The position numbers and the translations under genes are program-made. A stretch of DNA of 64,000 nt from Arenibacter sp. F20364 (GTDB lineage Bacteria; Bacteroidota; Bacteroidia; Flavobacteriales; Flavobacteriaceae): positions 1 to 64,000 of the forward strand of contig NZ_JALKBD010000006.1 in assembly GCF_023015905.1 (NCBI RefSeq), in the 5' to 3' direction. This document shows, piece after piece, positions 1-9,225 of the stretch. The number at the start of each line of letters is the position of its first letter. Position 1 is the stretch's first letter. Under the pieces are notes generated by a model, which saw only the letters and a program-made list of their open reading frames with translations, made no database searches and was not told where the DNA came from.

Positions 1-78
1 AAAGCCTTTTGTTTGGTCGGTCTTCTTCCGTGGTGGAGATGGCATGGCCGTAAAGAATTATTGAAGCCTTGGAAATAA
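1..78 (+). CDS. C-terminal end of an unidentified protein (partial)
   Basis: The first frame is open from base 1 to a TAA at 76-78 and encodes 25 residues, rich in Trp and basic residues (LPWWRWHGRKELLKPWK). The composition looks like the cytoplasmic tail of a membrane protein, but this is too short to identify. A strong dyad lies about 20 bases downstream, which would fit the end of a transcription unit. It could also be a chance open frame. Confidence 0.3.
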   Translation, partial: KAFCLVGLLPWWRWHGRKELLKPWK

Positions 79-96
79 TTTAGGCCATGGCATCGT

Positions 97-122
97 TCCC
101 TAAAATCTCAAGATTTTAGGGA
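97..122. repeat. Perfect 12-bp inverted repeat with 2-base loop
   Basis: The arms TCCCTAAAATCT and AGATTTTAGGGA are perfect complements separated by CA. There is no T-run after it on the plus strand, so it is not a textbook intrinsic terminator. It may still end the transcript of the gene whose tail is at the window start, or protect an RNA 3' end. Confidence 0.5.
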
Positions 123-463
123 CCACATAGTGAAGAAAGGTCTTTTCTTTTGTTTCGTTTTATTCATTGCCTGTCTATTTTGGAATAAGGTATTCATGAA
201 CCTCCTGCGTCTGTTTCATTGGACAGCAAAGAAATCGGAGATTCACGAAAACCGATGAAAAACAATAGAAATCACTTGAGTAAAATGAAAGAAGAGGCTA
301 TACATGAATTTCTTTTGCTGGATTCATTATTCATAAGCTGATTCAATATTTTTTTCAAAAAAATATGAATTCTTCCCTCACAGAATAACTACAGCTATTG
401 AATAAACCCAAAAATTGGTCTAGACCCGAATATATTTTAGAAATATATCCTGTTAATATTAAA
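123..463. other. Intergenic stretch, no gene seen
   Basis: This AT-rich stretch between the left-edge fragment and the ompA terminator holds no convincing reading frame on either strand. The short open frame starting near 398 runs into the terminator and the ompA tail and is not credible. Confidence 0.5.
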
Positions 464-492
464 CAAAAAAAGCCCCGCAATTGCGGGGCTCT
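464..492 (-). terminator. Intrinsic terminator of the OmpA gene
   Basis: A GC-rich palindrome (AGCCCCGCAA/TTGCGGGGCT, 471-490) is followed on the minus strand by a run of seven T. It lies about 30 bases after the ompA stop codon and is the expected end of that monocistronic transcript. Confidence 0.85.
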
Positions 493-520
493 CCTTTATA
501 ATTTTAAAACTACTTGGAAA

Positions 521-1891
521 TTACTTCACCAAGTTAATTTCAACTCTTCTGTTTTGAGTTCTACCAGCCCTTGTATTGTTGGTAGCGATTGGCTTATCCT
601 CACCGTAACCTACAGCAGATAACCTAAACTCTTCAATACCTTTCTCTACTAAGAAAGATTTTACTGAAAGAGCTCTTGACTCAGATAATTTTTGGTTCAA
701 AGAAGCACTACCTACACTATCAGTATGACCCTCTACAGTAAATTTAGCAGTAGGATACTCTTTAAGGATAGTGATAATATCAACCATTACAGAAGTAGAT
801 TCTGCTTTGATAGAAGATTTACCAGTATCGAACAAGATTGTTCTAGCGTATTCGTTCAATTGCTTCTGAACTTCTTCAGTAACTTCAGGACAACCTTCAT
901 TAGCTACAGTACCGGCAACATCTGGACATTTATCATCTTTATCCAATACACCGTCACCATCCTTATCTTGGTAAGGACATCCTTTGTTGGCAGCAGGACC
1001 AGCTTCGTTAGGACAAGCGTCATCTTTATCGGCAACTCCGTCTCCGTCAGCATCTGGACAACCAGCTAAAGCAGCAAGACCAGCTTCGCTTGGACAAGCA
1101 TCATCCTTATCGGCAACACCGTCTCCGTCAGCATCTGGACATCCGTTCATTTCTTTAGAACCGGCCTCGTTAGGACAAGCATCCTTGCTATCCTCAATAC
1201 CATCACCGTCAGCATCTGGACATCCGTTGAACATCTCTAAACCAGCAACTTCTGGACAGGCATCATCTTTGTCATATATTCCGTCACCATCTGTATCAGT
1301 ACCACCAAATTTGATAGCAAGACCGGCCAAGTGTTGAAAATGCTTAACACCGTAATCTTCGAAAGCGTGCTTGTAAGCAGTTTGTAAGGTTAAACCGATG
1401 TTGTCAGTAAACCAAATGTTAAGTCCAACACCACCATTTACGGTTCCGGCACCAATTTCATCAACCCAAGTGTAACCTCCACCAATTTCGATGAATGGAT
1501 CGATTGCTGTGTTTTTTAAGAAATTATATTTAATTGTACCATCAACTGCATAGTGCGACAAATCGTCTACACTTACATCTCCCAATTTGTCAATACGGTT
1601 CAAAGAACCTCTTGCTCCAATAGAGAAGCCACTACCTACATACTTAGATACTCCTACATAGGAAATAGATGGAAGGATGTTCCAATGGTCAGTTGCATTA
1701 AAGAACTCATCGCCAAATTCTCCGGCCATGAACCCGTGGTTCATAAGGGCGTCAGCATCACCTGTAGGATACACGTCGATTGCGTTAGCTCCGAAACTTA
1801 CTTGCCAAGGGTTATTCTCGTCTTGCGCTTGTACGTTGTTAAAACCTACAAAAAGTAAGGCAACAACCAATAATTTGCTAAGATGTTTCAT
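521..1891 (-). CDS. OmpA-family outer-membrane protein with TSP3 calcium repeats
   Basis: This is an outer-membrane protein that anchors the envelope to peptidoglycan. The protein (456 aa) has a Sec signal peptide ([21 protein letters not shown]), an N-terminal beta-barrel of about 180 residues, five thrombospondin-type-3 repeats ([15 protein letters not shown] units, about residues 200-340), and a C-terminal OmpA domain with [18 protein letters not shown] and NRRVEI motifs that bind diaminopimelate. The ATG at 1891 is chosen; a TTG six bases upstream is also in frame. A good Bacteroidota promoter lies 35 bases upstream and a terminator follows, so the gene is probably monocistronic and highly expressed. 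The near-identical TSP3 units could recombine. Confidence 0.93.
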   Translation of the reverse strand: MKHLSKLLVVALLFVGFNNVQAQDENNPWQVSFGANAIDVYPTGDADALMNHGFMAGEFGDEFFNATDHWNILPSISYVGVSKYVGSGFSIGARGSLNRIDKLGDVSVDDLSHYAVDGTIKYNFLKNTAIDPFIEIGGGYTWVDEIGAGTVNGGVGLNIWFTDNIGLTLQTAYKHAFEDYGVKHFQHLAGLAIKFGGTDTDGDGIYDKDDACPEVAGLEMFNGCPDADGDGIEDSKDACPNEAGSKEMNGCPDADGDGVADKDDACPSEAGLAALAGCPDADGDGVADKDDACPNEAGPAANKGCPYQDKDGDGVLDKDDKCPDVAGTVANEGCPEVTEEVQKQLNEYARTILFDTGKSSIKAESTSVMVDIITILKEYPTAKFTVEGHTDSVGSASLNQKLSESRALSVKSFLVEKGIEEFRLSAVGYGEDKPIATNNTRAGRTQNRRVEINLVK

Positions 1892-1925
1892 GTTCAAATT
1901 TTTAAGTTTAAGTGTTTATTAGCTG

Positions 1926-1956
1926 CAAATGTAAGTTGTTAAAAATTATTAACAAA
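1926..1956 (-). promoter_or_regulatory. Bacteroidota-type promoter of the OmpA gene
   Basis: Read on the minus strand there is TTTG (1956-1953), a 19-base spacer and TACATTTG (1933-1926). This matches the TTTG/TAnnTTTG promoter known from Bacteroides and Flavobacterium exactly, including spacing. Predicted transcription start is near 1920, leaving a leader of about 30 bases. Confidence 0.75.
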
Positions 1957-2004
1957 ATTGTTTTCTTAATTTTTTTAACGTATTTGACAGGGAAAAGGAC
2001 GCAT

Positions 2005-2577
2005 TTAATCGATATTTTGCGCATTGCCAACTACAGAAAAAGCGGCTATTCCTCCATGCAAGTGTGCCATGCCCTGGGCCACGGAAAGTTGTCCGCGAGC
2101 CCTTGCCCGGCCATTCAGTAGTACAATATTAAAAAATCCTATGTCGTAAATACCTCTTTTCATTGGTATACTGGCCATTTTTGGGGTTATTTTGGCATCC
2201 TATAACATTACAGGAACTAAGGCAAATTCCCCTTCAATAATATCAAAACCAGTTTTTTTTATACTTCCATGAAGTATCATGAAGTATTTTGTATTCCTCT
2301 CCAGTTTATCCCTCAGATCGGTATTCTCACATAACATCCCCAAAACCTTAATGGAGACCCCTACAATGGCGGGTGCCAAGGTATCCTCGGCGACCCGTTT
2401 CAGCTAGGTATAGGCGATAGTCCCAGATAGTTATTGTCACAAAAATTTATAACCTCCCCGTAGATGTTCAAATTACTGGGTCCTTGGTAAGTTAATAATC
2501 CGCTCCTCCTTAAAGAGTCCGGCTTCCTTTATATCCAATATTTCCTGCTGTAAATGTTCCTTGATCTTTCCATACCC
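2005..2577 (-). pseudogene. kbl: Decayed glycine C-acetyltransferase (2-amino-3-ketobutyrate CoA ligase)
   Basis: Reading the minus strand in three frames recovers pieces of Kbl in the right order: YGKIKEHLQQEILDIKEAG and FKEERII at the N-terminus, then GEVINFCDNNYLGLS, then APAIVGVSIKVLG, DLRDKLERNTKYF, GFDIIEGEFALVPVML, DAKITPKMAS, GIYDIGFF, ARARGQLSVAQ and GGIAAFSVVG, ending at a stop at 2005-2007. The start codon is GGG instead of ATG, there are several stops and at least two frameshifts, and roughly half of the usual 395-400 residues is missing between NNYLGLS and the APAIVG segment, including the PLP lysine region. It cannot encode a working enzyme. The intact enzyme turns 2-amino-3-ketobutyrate and CoA into glycine and acetyl-CoA in threonine breakdown. 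It sits between ompA and the AddA-like gene in the same orientation. Confidence 0.9.
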
Positions 2578-2586
2578 AATAATCAA

Positions 2587-5500
2587 TTAAATAAAGTGAA
2601 GCGTAATATCCTCATTAATGTATATAAGGATTTTATTTTCGATTATATACCCCATAGCCTCCAATGCATCTGCATAGGAATAGATTTGCTCATGGTATGC
2701 AGGATTTCTTTTCCCTGTCTTATAATCTATAATCGTAGCCTTAACATCACTAATTACCAGCCTATCAGGGCGAAGTACTTTTCCATTTTTGGTAAGGATG
2801 TCCTGTTCATTCCTTATCAGGTTTCCTTTAGTATAGTAGCCCATTAGCTGTGGGTGGTAAGCTATGGTCTTTACTCTTTCCTTCATTACTGGGCCATCAT
2901 TATAGGAAAGGTCCCCATTTCTAATTAGCACATCAATGGCAGCATCTATATCATCAACCGTCTCTATCAACCCCATTACATAATGGAGCAAATTTCCTTT
3001 ACTAATGGCCGTTCCCCTCTCGGTGTCCCATAGGGCCCCCGCCTTGGTCAAGATCCTAAACTCTGGTCGTTCCTTAAAAGTGTACAAATGGGCTATCTTA
3101 TCCTGATGTTCCCCTTGGTTGAAAGGTTCCTCCTGAATTTCAAGATTTCCAAATCGATAAGAGGTCTTGGTCTCCTCCCACAGCCCCTTTTCCTTTAAGT
3201 AGTGAATAAATAAACCGGAATAGTAATTTGGTTTGTGCTCTCCCTTTAGTGTAATGTCCTTCTTGGAAATAACATATAGTCCCTTAACCGCCCTAGTCAA
3301 TGCTACGTAAAGCAAATTAAAGGCATCCAATTCCAATTTATGCTGTTCCTCATTATAAAGGGATTCCGCTAGCGGACCGTAACTTATTACCTCCTGTTTC
3401 TTGTTGATCAAAATTTCTTCAAATCCCTTAAAGGAAATAGGATTTACGGGGAGCCATAATTTGGCATCCATTTCTTCATATATATAGGTATTGGCAAAAG
3501 GGAAGATTACAATTGGAAACTCCAATCCCTTGGATTTATGAACGGTCATTATCTGTACGGCATCCACATTTTCGGGAGCGGTAATGCTCAAACTCTCCTT
3601 TTTCTTATCCCAATAAGCCAAAAAGACCTGGGCATTTGCTCCTTCCTTTTGCTCTACCTCCAAAACAACATCCAAGAAATAGGTTATATAGGCATCCGAG
3701 GTATTGGCCAACCCAAATTTTTTAATGGCATATTCCAATCCGTCGTACACTGAGGATTGCCCAATAATCTCCACATTAAATCCGTAGTTTTCCGTAAGCA
3801 GCTGGGCTACCTTATTAATATTGCCATTTATAAATTGATGCCTATTTTCTATGTCCCTAGAAAGAAAGCTCAGTATTTCATAACACCTTTCCATTTCTTT
3901 GGGCTGCATACTAAAATGCAATAAATTGACCAGGAACCTTACCTTTGGGTTGCTATTTAATAATAAGGTCTCAGATGAAATAATGGGAATATTGCTTTGC
4001 ATTAGAAAATCCGCCAAAAGAATACCATGTTTCTTTTTACGGGTAAGGATACACACATCCCTTAAGGAATATTTCTTTTGTAAAACCTCTTCTAAGATAT
4101 TCAACACCAAATTACAATATTCCCCATCTTCCTCCTGGGATTCCTCCACATCTATAAAGGAAAGCTGCACCAAACCTCCTTTTTTACTATTGTAGTTTTG
4201 ACTATTGCCTTCAATGAACAACTTATTATATATGGTATTCTTCAAGAAAGGACTAGTAACGGTAAAAAAATCGTTATTAAACTTTATTACCTCCTCATGA
4301 CTCCTATAATTCGCAGGTAAATTTGCCGTGGATGGAGGAAATACAAACGGATTTTCCTTCAGATTGATAAGGTTTAGGAACTGCTCAGCCTTACCGCCTC
4401 TCCATCGGTATATGGCTTGTTTGGCATCGCCTACCAAAAGCAACGAACCTATTTTTCCTTGATGGTCCTCACTTTCCAAGGCGTTGCCTATTAAGGGTAT
4501 TAAGTTGTTCCATTGCATTTCGGAAGTGTCCTGAAACTCATCTACAAAGTAATGACGGTACTTTTCACCTATCCGCTCATATATAAATGGTGCTGGCTGA
4601 TTTTTTATTTCTTTGGAAATAATACTATTGAAGGAGGATATGGGCAAAAGATCGCGCTCTTGTTCCAAGGTTTTAATCTCATGTTGAATAGCGCTGAGAA
4701 CCGTAAGGGGAACTATATTGTTGTAGCCGTTCCTCAATAAGGCTAGGGCAATGTAATTATCCTTTATTGCGTTAAACAAACCGATAAACCTGGGATGAAG
4801 ACCGTCCAGAATATCTTTGAATTCCTGTGGGCAGGTCTTGGTGTATAAGGGCTCCGTTTCAAAATTTTGCTTCCAACCGGCGTTGAAATCCATATTTAGA
4901 TCCCCAGAGGCGATTTTGGCGATAAATTTTGGGAAGTAGCCCGATTTGAAATTATTGAATTCCAAATTATTCTCCTCTATAATAGTAAGGATCTCTCTTG
5001 CCCGATCAAGGATTTTAACCTCATTGGCCCGTATTTGAAGTAGAAGTTCCTTTTTTAATTCCAAAAAATCATCGATGCCTTTGTCTTCAAGTTTTTTTAA
5101 ATGGGGCGCTTGGTTTTCATTGAACAATAAAGTTCCTATCTTTTGCAGGTCGAAAGCTATATCCCAACTTTTATCATCGTCAATTTTTTCCAAGGCAAAG
5201 TCTATCAATACCTTGGTCAATTGTGCATTGGCACCGGCCTTGTTGATAAGTTTTGCAATAGCTTCATCCAACAGTAATTTTGTATCCAGTACCACTTCAA
5301 AATTTTGGGGCAGTTTTAAATCCTTCGCAAAAGTCCTCATTAGTCTATGGGTAAATTTATCAATAGTGGAAACATCGAAAAAAGCGTAATTATGAAGAAT
5401 CTCCTTGAGCACCTTCTTGGATCTATTTCGTAGTGTATTTATATCCACTCCTAGTTCCTGAGAAATATCCACCAGCATAACAGGAGTTTCATGATTCCCC

Positions 5501-5706
5501 GCTGTTTTTCCAAAGGCAAATAGACTGCCCAAAATGCGCTGTTTCATTTCATTTACCGCCTTGTTGGTAAATGTAATGGCCAGGATACTACGATAGTTTC
5601 TATTAAAATCCGAAGAAAGTATAATTTTTAAATACTCTTTTGCAAGGGTATAGGTCTTGCCAGAGCCAGCAGAGGCATTATATATTTTGTAAGGAGCGTC
5701 CTGCAC
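2587..5706 (-). CDS. addA: AddA/RecB-like UvrD helicase-nuclease
   Basis: Large subunit (1039 aa) of an AddAB-type double-strand-break resection enzyme that feeds RecA. Walker A (ASAGSGKT) is at residues 11-18; further superfamily 1 motifs are YFVDEFQDTS (Walker B), VGDAKQAIYRWRGG, TVHKSKGLEFP and LYVALTRA. The C-terminus has a PD-(D/E)XK nuclease signature (DVKATIIDYKTGKRN..QIYSYADAL). The start is a GTG at 5706; an in-frame stop lies just upstream. Length is somewhat below Firmicutes AddA but usual for Bacteroidota. The AddB partner is not in the window. The kbl remnant begins ten bases downstream. Confidence 0.88.
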   Translation of the reverse strand: MQDAPYKIYNASAGSGKTYTLAKEYLKIILSSDFNRNYRSILAITFTNKAVNEMKQRILGSLFAFGKTAGNHETPVMLVDISQELGVDINTLRNRSKKVLKEILHNYAFFDVSTIDKFTHRLMRTFAKDLKLPQNFEVVLDTKLLLDEAIAKLINKAGANAQLTKVLIDFALEKIDDDKSWDIAFDLQKIGTLLFNENQAPHLKKLEDKGIDDFLELKKELLLQIRANEVKILDRAREILTIIEENNLEFNNFKSGYFPKFIAKIASGDLNMDFNAGWKQNFETEPLYTKTCPQEFKDILDGLHPRFIGLFNAIKDNYIALALLRNGYNNIVPLTVLSAIQHEIKTLEQERDLLPISSFNSIISKEIKNQPAPFIYERIGEKYRHYFVDEFQDTSEMQWNNLIPLIGNALESEDHQGKIGSLLLVGDAKQAIYRWRGGKAEQFLNLINLKENPFVFPPSTANLPANYRSHEEVIKFNNDFFTVTSPFLKNTIYNKLFIEGNSQNYNSKKGGLVQLSFIDVEESQEEDGEYCNLVLNILEEVLQKKYSLRDVCILTRKKKHGILLADFLMQSNIPIISSETLLLNSNPKVRFLVNLLHFSMQPKEMERCYEILSFLSRDIENRHQFINGNINKVAQLLTENYGFNVEIIGQSSVYDGLEYAIKKFGLANTSDAYITYFLDVVLEVEQKEGANAQVFLAYWDKKKESLSITAPENVDAVQIMTVHKSKGLEFPIVIFPFANTYIYEEMDAKLWLPVNPISFKGFEEILINKKQEVISYGPLAESLYNEEQHKLELDAFNLLYVALTRAVKGLYVISKKDITLKGEHKPNYYSGLFIHYLKEKGLWEETKTSYRFGNLEIQEEPFNQGEHQDKIAHLYTFKERPEFRILTKAGALWDTERGTAISKGNLLHYVMGLIETVDDIDAAIDVLIRNGDLSYNDGPVMKERVKTIAYHPQLMGYYTKGNLIRNEQDILTKNGKVLRPDRLVISDVKATIIDYKTGKRNPAYHEQIYSYADALEAMGYIIENKILIYINEDITLHFI

Positions 5707-5758
5707 GTTATTTTAGTCGCAAAATAAGCAATATTAAACAGTTCTTAACAAATTATTA

Positions 5759-5789
5759 GTTGAATTTATATCATAAAACCGTAATTTTG
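5759..5789 (+). promoter_or_regulatory. Bacteroidota-type promoter of the superoxide dismutase gene
   Basis: GTTG (5759-5762), a 19-base spacer and TAATTTTG (5782-5789) match the TTTG-N19-TAnnTTTG consensus with one mismatch. The site points toward the sod gene, whose ATG lies 37 bases downstream. Confidence 0.65.
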
Positions 5790-5825
5790 GGAAACAACAT
5801 TTTTTAACATAAAAACTAAAACATT

Positions 5826-6434
5826 ATGGCTTTTGAATTACCTAAATTACCTTATGCGTATGACGCTTTGGAACCACATATCGATGCAAGAACAATGGAA
5901 ATTCACCATACCAAGCATCACAACGGGTACACTAACAATTTAAATAACGCTATAGAAGGAACAGACCTGTCAAAAAAATCCATTATGGATATTTTGAGCA
6001 ACTTGGACATGTCCAATGCAGCTGTGAGAAACAATGGAGGAGGTTTCTATAACCACTCTCTGTTTTGGGAAATTATGTCGCCGAATGGTGGCGGAGAACC
6101 TTCTGGTGATCTTGCTGATGCCATAAAATCTGCTTTTGGATCTTTCGAATCCTTTAAGGATGCTTTCTCCAAAGCAGCAGCTACAAGATTTGGCTCGGGT
6201 TGGGCTTGGTTGTGTGTTCATAAAGGAGGGAAACTGGAAATATGTTCAACTCCAAACCAGGATAATCCAATTATGCCGGGCACTGGCTGTGAAGGATTTC
6301 CTATTTTAGGATTGGACGTATGGGAGCATGCCTACTACCTAAATTATCAGAATAGAAGACCTGACTACATCAATGCCTTTTTTAATGTAGTTAATTGGGA
6401 TAAGGTAGCCGCTTCCTACAATTCCAACAAATAA
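5826..6434 (+). CDS. sodA: Superoxide dismutase, Mn-type signature
   Basis: Converts superoxide to oxygen and hydrogen peroxide in the cytoplasm (202 aa, full length). Metal ligands are visible as His27 (EIHHTKHH), His77 (GGGFYNHS) and the Asp and His in DVWEHAYY. The NQDNP segment and [15 protein letters not shown] resemble E. coli SodA rather than SodB, so Mn or cambialistic use is more likely than strict Fe; the metal cannot be fixed from sequence alone. No signal peptide. The gene has its own promoter and a very strong terminator, so it is monocistronic. Confidence 0.93.
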   Translation: MAFELPKLPYAYDALEPHIDARTMEIHHTKHHNGYTNNLNNAIEGTDLSKKSIMDILSNLDMSNAAVRNNGGGFYNHSLFWEIMSPNGGGEPSGDLADAIKSAFGSFESFKDAFSKAAATRFGSGWAWLCVHKGGKLEICSTPNQDNPIMPGTGCEGFPILGLDVWEHAYYLNYQNRRPDYINAFFNVVNWDKVAASYNSNK

Positions 6435-6543
6435 GGTTGCCCTTATCAAGGACTTCGAAAATTCCTGGTTATCTAGCTAAAGCTATGATTACTCAAAAGG
6501 ATAATTTTTGTTTGCTTTTATAGAGCGGTCCTTAGCATAAATT

Positions 6544-6582
6544 AAAGTCCGCTCGTCAAAATTTTGACGAGCGGACTTTTTT
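6544..6582 (+). terminator. Terminator after sodA: 36-bp perfect palindrome
   Basis: Bases 6544-6561 and 6562-6579 are exact reverse complements (AAAGTCCGCTCGTCAAAA arm) with A-runs before and T-runs after. It can terminate in both directions. Confidence 0.85.
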
Positions 6583-6597
6583 ACATCCAAAAAATAG

Positions 6598-6667
6598 AAA
6601 AGGGTGGAGAAGCCTCCACCCTTTTCGTCCCAAATCTTACCATAAACTTAACCTACTTATGCTATGG
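6598..6667 (-). repeat. Hairpin plus 38-bp repeat, copy 1
   Basis: A 12-bp stem hairpin (AAAAGGGTGGAG/CTCCACCCTTTT, 6598-6625) is followed after four bases by a 38-bp unit (6630-6667, beginning CCAAATCTTACC and ending TTATGCTATGG). The unit recurs with one mismatch at 6835-6872, again next to a hairpin. On the minus strand the order is repeat unit, hairpin, T-rich run, which is the layout of a short RNA ending in an intrinsic terminator. Function unknown. Confidence 0.6.
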
Positions 6668-6801
6668 CAGTACTAAAATACTGGTATTGTGAGAAATAAC
6701 AAAAAAATAATGAAATATTATCCATGGATTTTTTTTGAAGATGGGGCATATTAACAGGAAAAAGCCATCGATATAAGGTTAAAATACTGATATTCAGCAA
6801 T

Positions 6802-6872
6802 AAAAAAGGCGAAGCACAGCTCCGCCTTTTTTCCCCAAATCTTACCATGAACTTAACCTACTTATGCTATGG
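6802..6872 (-). repeat. Hairpin plus 38-bp repeat, copy 2
   Basis: Second copy of the same arrangement: stem AAAAAAGGCG/CGCCTTTTTT (6802-6832) and the 38-bp unit at 6835-6872. The hairpin sequences of the two copies differ while the 38-bp unit is almost unchanged, so the unit itself seems to be what is conserved. The 573 bases between sodA and the glycosylase gene otherwise hold no convincing coding frame. Confidence 0.6.
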
Positions 6873-7007
6873 TTCTTCAAAGGTAGCCTAAAGGAATTGC
6901 CGCATAAAAGGTTTTAGACAAACTTCCCAATTATAGGTTAAACTACTTTTGAGCTCGCATTCGGAAAAGAAAACCCAAGTATATTCTAAAAATTAAACTC
7001 ATGGAAA

Positions 7008-7583
7008 TCAATATTGTAGTATTCTGCCAACCCTTTTCTGTAATTCAGGTACCACCTCCAGACCAAACCACGGATTTTTAGATTGCCAAAACCTATTCCT
7101 GGGGGAAGGATGCGGTAAAGGAAAGTATTGCGGTAAAAATTCCCGATAGCTTTTTACGGTTTCCGTCAAGGTTCGTTTAGCGGTTTTACCAAGGTAATAT
7201 TGTTGGGAATAGGTGCCAATAAGAATAATTAGTTCCAAATACGGCATCCTAGATAGTAAGGCGCTATGCCATAAGGGCGCACATTCCGGTCTGGGCGGCA
7301 GGTCGCCGCCTTTGCCTCGGCCGGGATAGCAAAAGCCCATGGGCATCAGTGCTATTTTGCTTTCATCATAAAAAACGGAATCCGATATATTGAGCCAATT
7401 TCTCAACTGCTTCCCACTGGGATCATCCCAAGGAATTCCAGTTTGGTGCACCTTAATGCCGGGTGCCTGACCAATAATAACAATCTTGGCGTCGGGATGT
7501 GCCGCAACAACCGGTCTTGGGCCCAAGGGCAAATGGGACTTACATACTTCGCAATTTCTTATTTCCGATAATAATAGTTCCAT
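7008..7583 (-). CDS. Uracil-DNA glycosylase family protein
   Basis: Probably removes uracil or related damaged bases from DNA (191 aa). The two active-site motifs of the UDG superfamily are present: GQAPGIKVHQTG (about residues 38-49) and LPHPSPRN near residue 158. An N-terminal CEVCKSH pair of cysteines recalls the Fe-S sites of family 4/5 enzymes, although the full four-cysteine set is not evident. Its start codon overlaps the rsmI stop by one base, so the two genes are translationally coupled, with rsmI first. Confidence 0.85.
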   Translation of the reverse strand: MELLLSEIRNCEVCKSHLPLGPRPVVAAHPDAKIVIIGQAPGIKVHQTGIPWDDPSGKQLRNWLNISDSVFYDESKIALMPMGFCYPGRGKGGDLPPRPECAPLWHSALLSRMPYLELIILIGTYSQQYYLGKTAKRTLTETVKSYREFLPQYFPLPHPSPRNRFWQSKNPWFGLEVVPELQKRVGRILQY

Positions 7584-8254
7584 TATTTTTTACCTGCAAC
7601 CACAATAACGATCTCCCCTTTGGGCGGGTTATCTGTATAGTATTGCAAGATTTCCTTTACCGTACCCCTTTTGGTTTCCTCATACATTTTTGACAACTCC
7701 CGCGATACAGAAACCAACCTATTCGATCCGAAATAGGCTTCTAAATGTGACAAGGTCTTGACCAATTTATGGGGCGATTCATAAAAAATGATTGTCCTAG
7801 GTTCCTCGGCGAGTAATGTTAGTCTGGTTTGTCTTCCTTTTTTCACGGGTAAGAAGCCCTCAAAAACAAATTTATCGTTTGGCAAACCACTATTCACCAA
7901 GGCAGGAACAAAAGCGGTAGCACCAGGTAGGCAATCCACCTCTATATTATTTTCTACACAGGCACGGGTAAGTAAAAAACCGGGATCTGAAATGGCCGGT
8001 GTCCCGGCATCCGATATTAGTGCCACATTCTCCCCAGCCTGCAATCGCCTTACAACACCATCTACCGTTTTATGCTCATTGTGCATATGGTGACTTTGCA
8101 TGGGAGTATCAATATTGTAATGATGCAATAATTTTCCACTGGTACGGGTATCCTCCGCCAAAATAAGGTCCACTTCCTTTAGCACCCGGATAGCGCGCAA
8201 TGTAATATCCTCTAAGTTACCTATAGGAGTAGGCACTATATATAATTTCCCCAT
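7583..8254 (-). CDS. rsmI: 16S rRNA (cytidine1402-2'-O)-methyltransferase
   Basis: SAM-dependent methyltransferase that modifies C1402 in the ribosomal decoding centre. The tetrapyrrole-methylase fold is clear: LYIVPTPIGNLEDITLRA at the N-terminus, AEDTRTSG, and GTPAISDPG. The start is placed at the ATG at 8254, directly before GKLYIVPTP; an upstream in-frame start would add ten residues not seen in the family. Length is 223 aa, typical of Bacteroidota RsmI. It is followed by the glycosylase with a one-base overlap. Confidence 0.92.
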   Translation of the reverse strand: MGKLYIVPTPIGNLEDITLRAIRVLKEVDLILAEDTRTSGKLLHHYNIDTPMQSHHMHNEHKTVDGVVRRLQAGENVALISDAGTPAISDPGFLLTRACVENNIEVDCLPGATAFVPALVNSGLPNDKFVFEGFLPVKKGRQTRLTLLAEEPRTIIFYESPHKLVKTLSHLEAYFGSNRLVSVSRELSKMYEETKRGTVKEILQYYTDNPPKGEIVIVVAGKK

Positions 8255-8341
8255 TAATTCTATTAAACACCAGCTCTTGTACAATTGCAGGTGGGAAGTG
8301 ACAAAATTAAATGATTTTTATTATCGCGTACTAAGACAGAT

Positions 8342-9019
8342 TTACGCAAATTTGCGGGCAATTACGTTCAAAAATCTTTGCTCGTAATCTTCCTTTCCCT
8401 CCCAATTATTATAGTCTGGCTTTACCATATTTGCAATAAACGAAACAGATCGCTCTTCACTGTCAATAGTACTCAACTGGGACAACACTCTGTTGTAATC
8501 TTCCATATTATTGTTAAAGAGATGTTTTACAAATGCCAGACGATCGTTCAAATCTATTTTCAATACCCTTTTAGAACTATGCTCCACAGAATGGGAAGTA
8601 CCCCCTGTTTTCACCTCCTTGGGCATAAATAGATCCTTATCGTTTTTAATAAGATCCGGCTTGTTGGTAAATTGGGACAGAACCTCGTCTATGGTCGTGG
8701 ATCCTGGCATCTCGGACACCATATCCTTTATAGTATCGATTCCTGGAATAATAATATCTTCTTCGTGCGGGTTACTTTCCGGTACTGAAGAATTTGCACT
8801 TAAAACCGAGTTGGCCATTGTTTCAAATTTGGCAGCGATGGCATTCTTGGAAACATCGATCTCCACCTCATTCAATTTTTCTTCAATATATTTAAGAACT
8901 GCCAACTTTTCGTATAATTCCTTGGCAGTTTCGTATAAGGCCGAGTAATCATTTAGGTTTCTCGAGGTTATTATTTCTGTTGATAATTTTCTCAATTCCT
9001 CTTTTAGTTTCTTTTTCAT
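8342..9019 (-). CDS. Conserved hypothetical protein, flavobacterial
   Basis: A soluble protein of 225 aa without signal peptide or membrane segment. The N-terminal 65 residues are charged and helical (KKKLKEELRKLSTEI, KELYEKLAVLKYIEEK) and could form a coiled coil; the middle is low-complexity and acidic; the C-terminus (VLKIDLNDRLAFVKHLFN...NWEGKEDYEQRFL) looks folded. I recall similar proteins beside rsmI and tdk in Flavobacteriia but know of no function. The gene is divergent from tdk, with about 200 bases between them. Confidence 0.8.
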   Translation of the reverse strand: MKKKLKEELRKLSTEIITSRNLNDYSALYETAKELYEKLAVLKYIEEKLNEVEIDVSKNAIAAKFETMANSVLSANSSVPESNPHEEDIIIPGIDTIKDMVSEMPGSTTIDEVLSQFTNKPDLIKNDKDLFMPKEVKTGGTSHSVEHSSKRVLKIDLNDRLAFVKHLFNNNMEDYNRVLSQLSTIDSEERSVSFIANMVKPDYNNWEGKEDYEQRFLNVIARKFA

Positions 9020-9225
9020 CTGAATATGTTTTATAATTAGCAGGAGCCCAATTAGAACTCTAATATAGCAATTCCCATAAGGTAATAATTAGGTCCTTAA
9101 AAAACCAAGTAACCAAGATTACCAAGTTTTGCCAACATTAATACCAAAAGGATTATTTTTTTAATAATTTTATGCCTCCTAAATAAATAAACGGAAAACA
9201 AATTACTTTCGTCTAAAATTACAAA

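Noticed and set aside
984-1337. 117-residue plus-strand open frame rich in Ser/Ala/Pro
   Set aside because: It is the antisense shadow of the OmpA TSP3 repeats; its repetitiveness comes from that gene.
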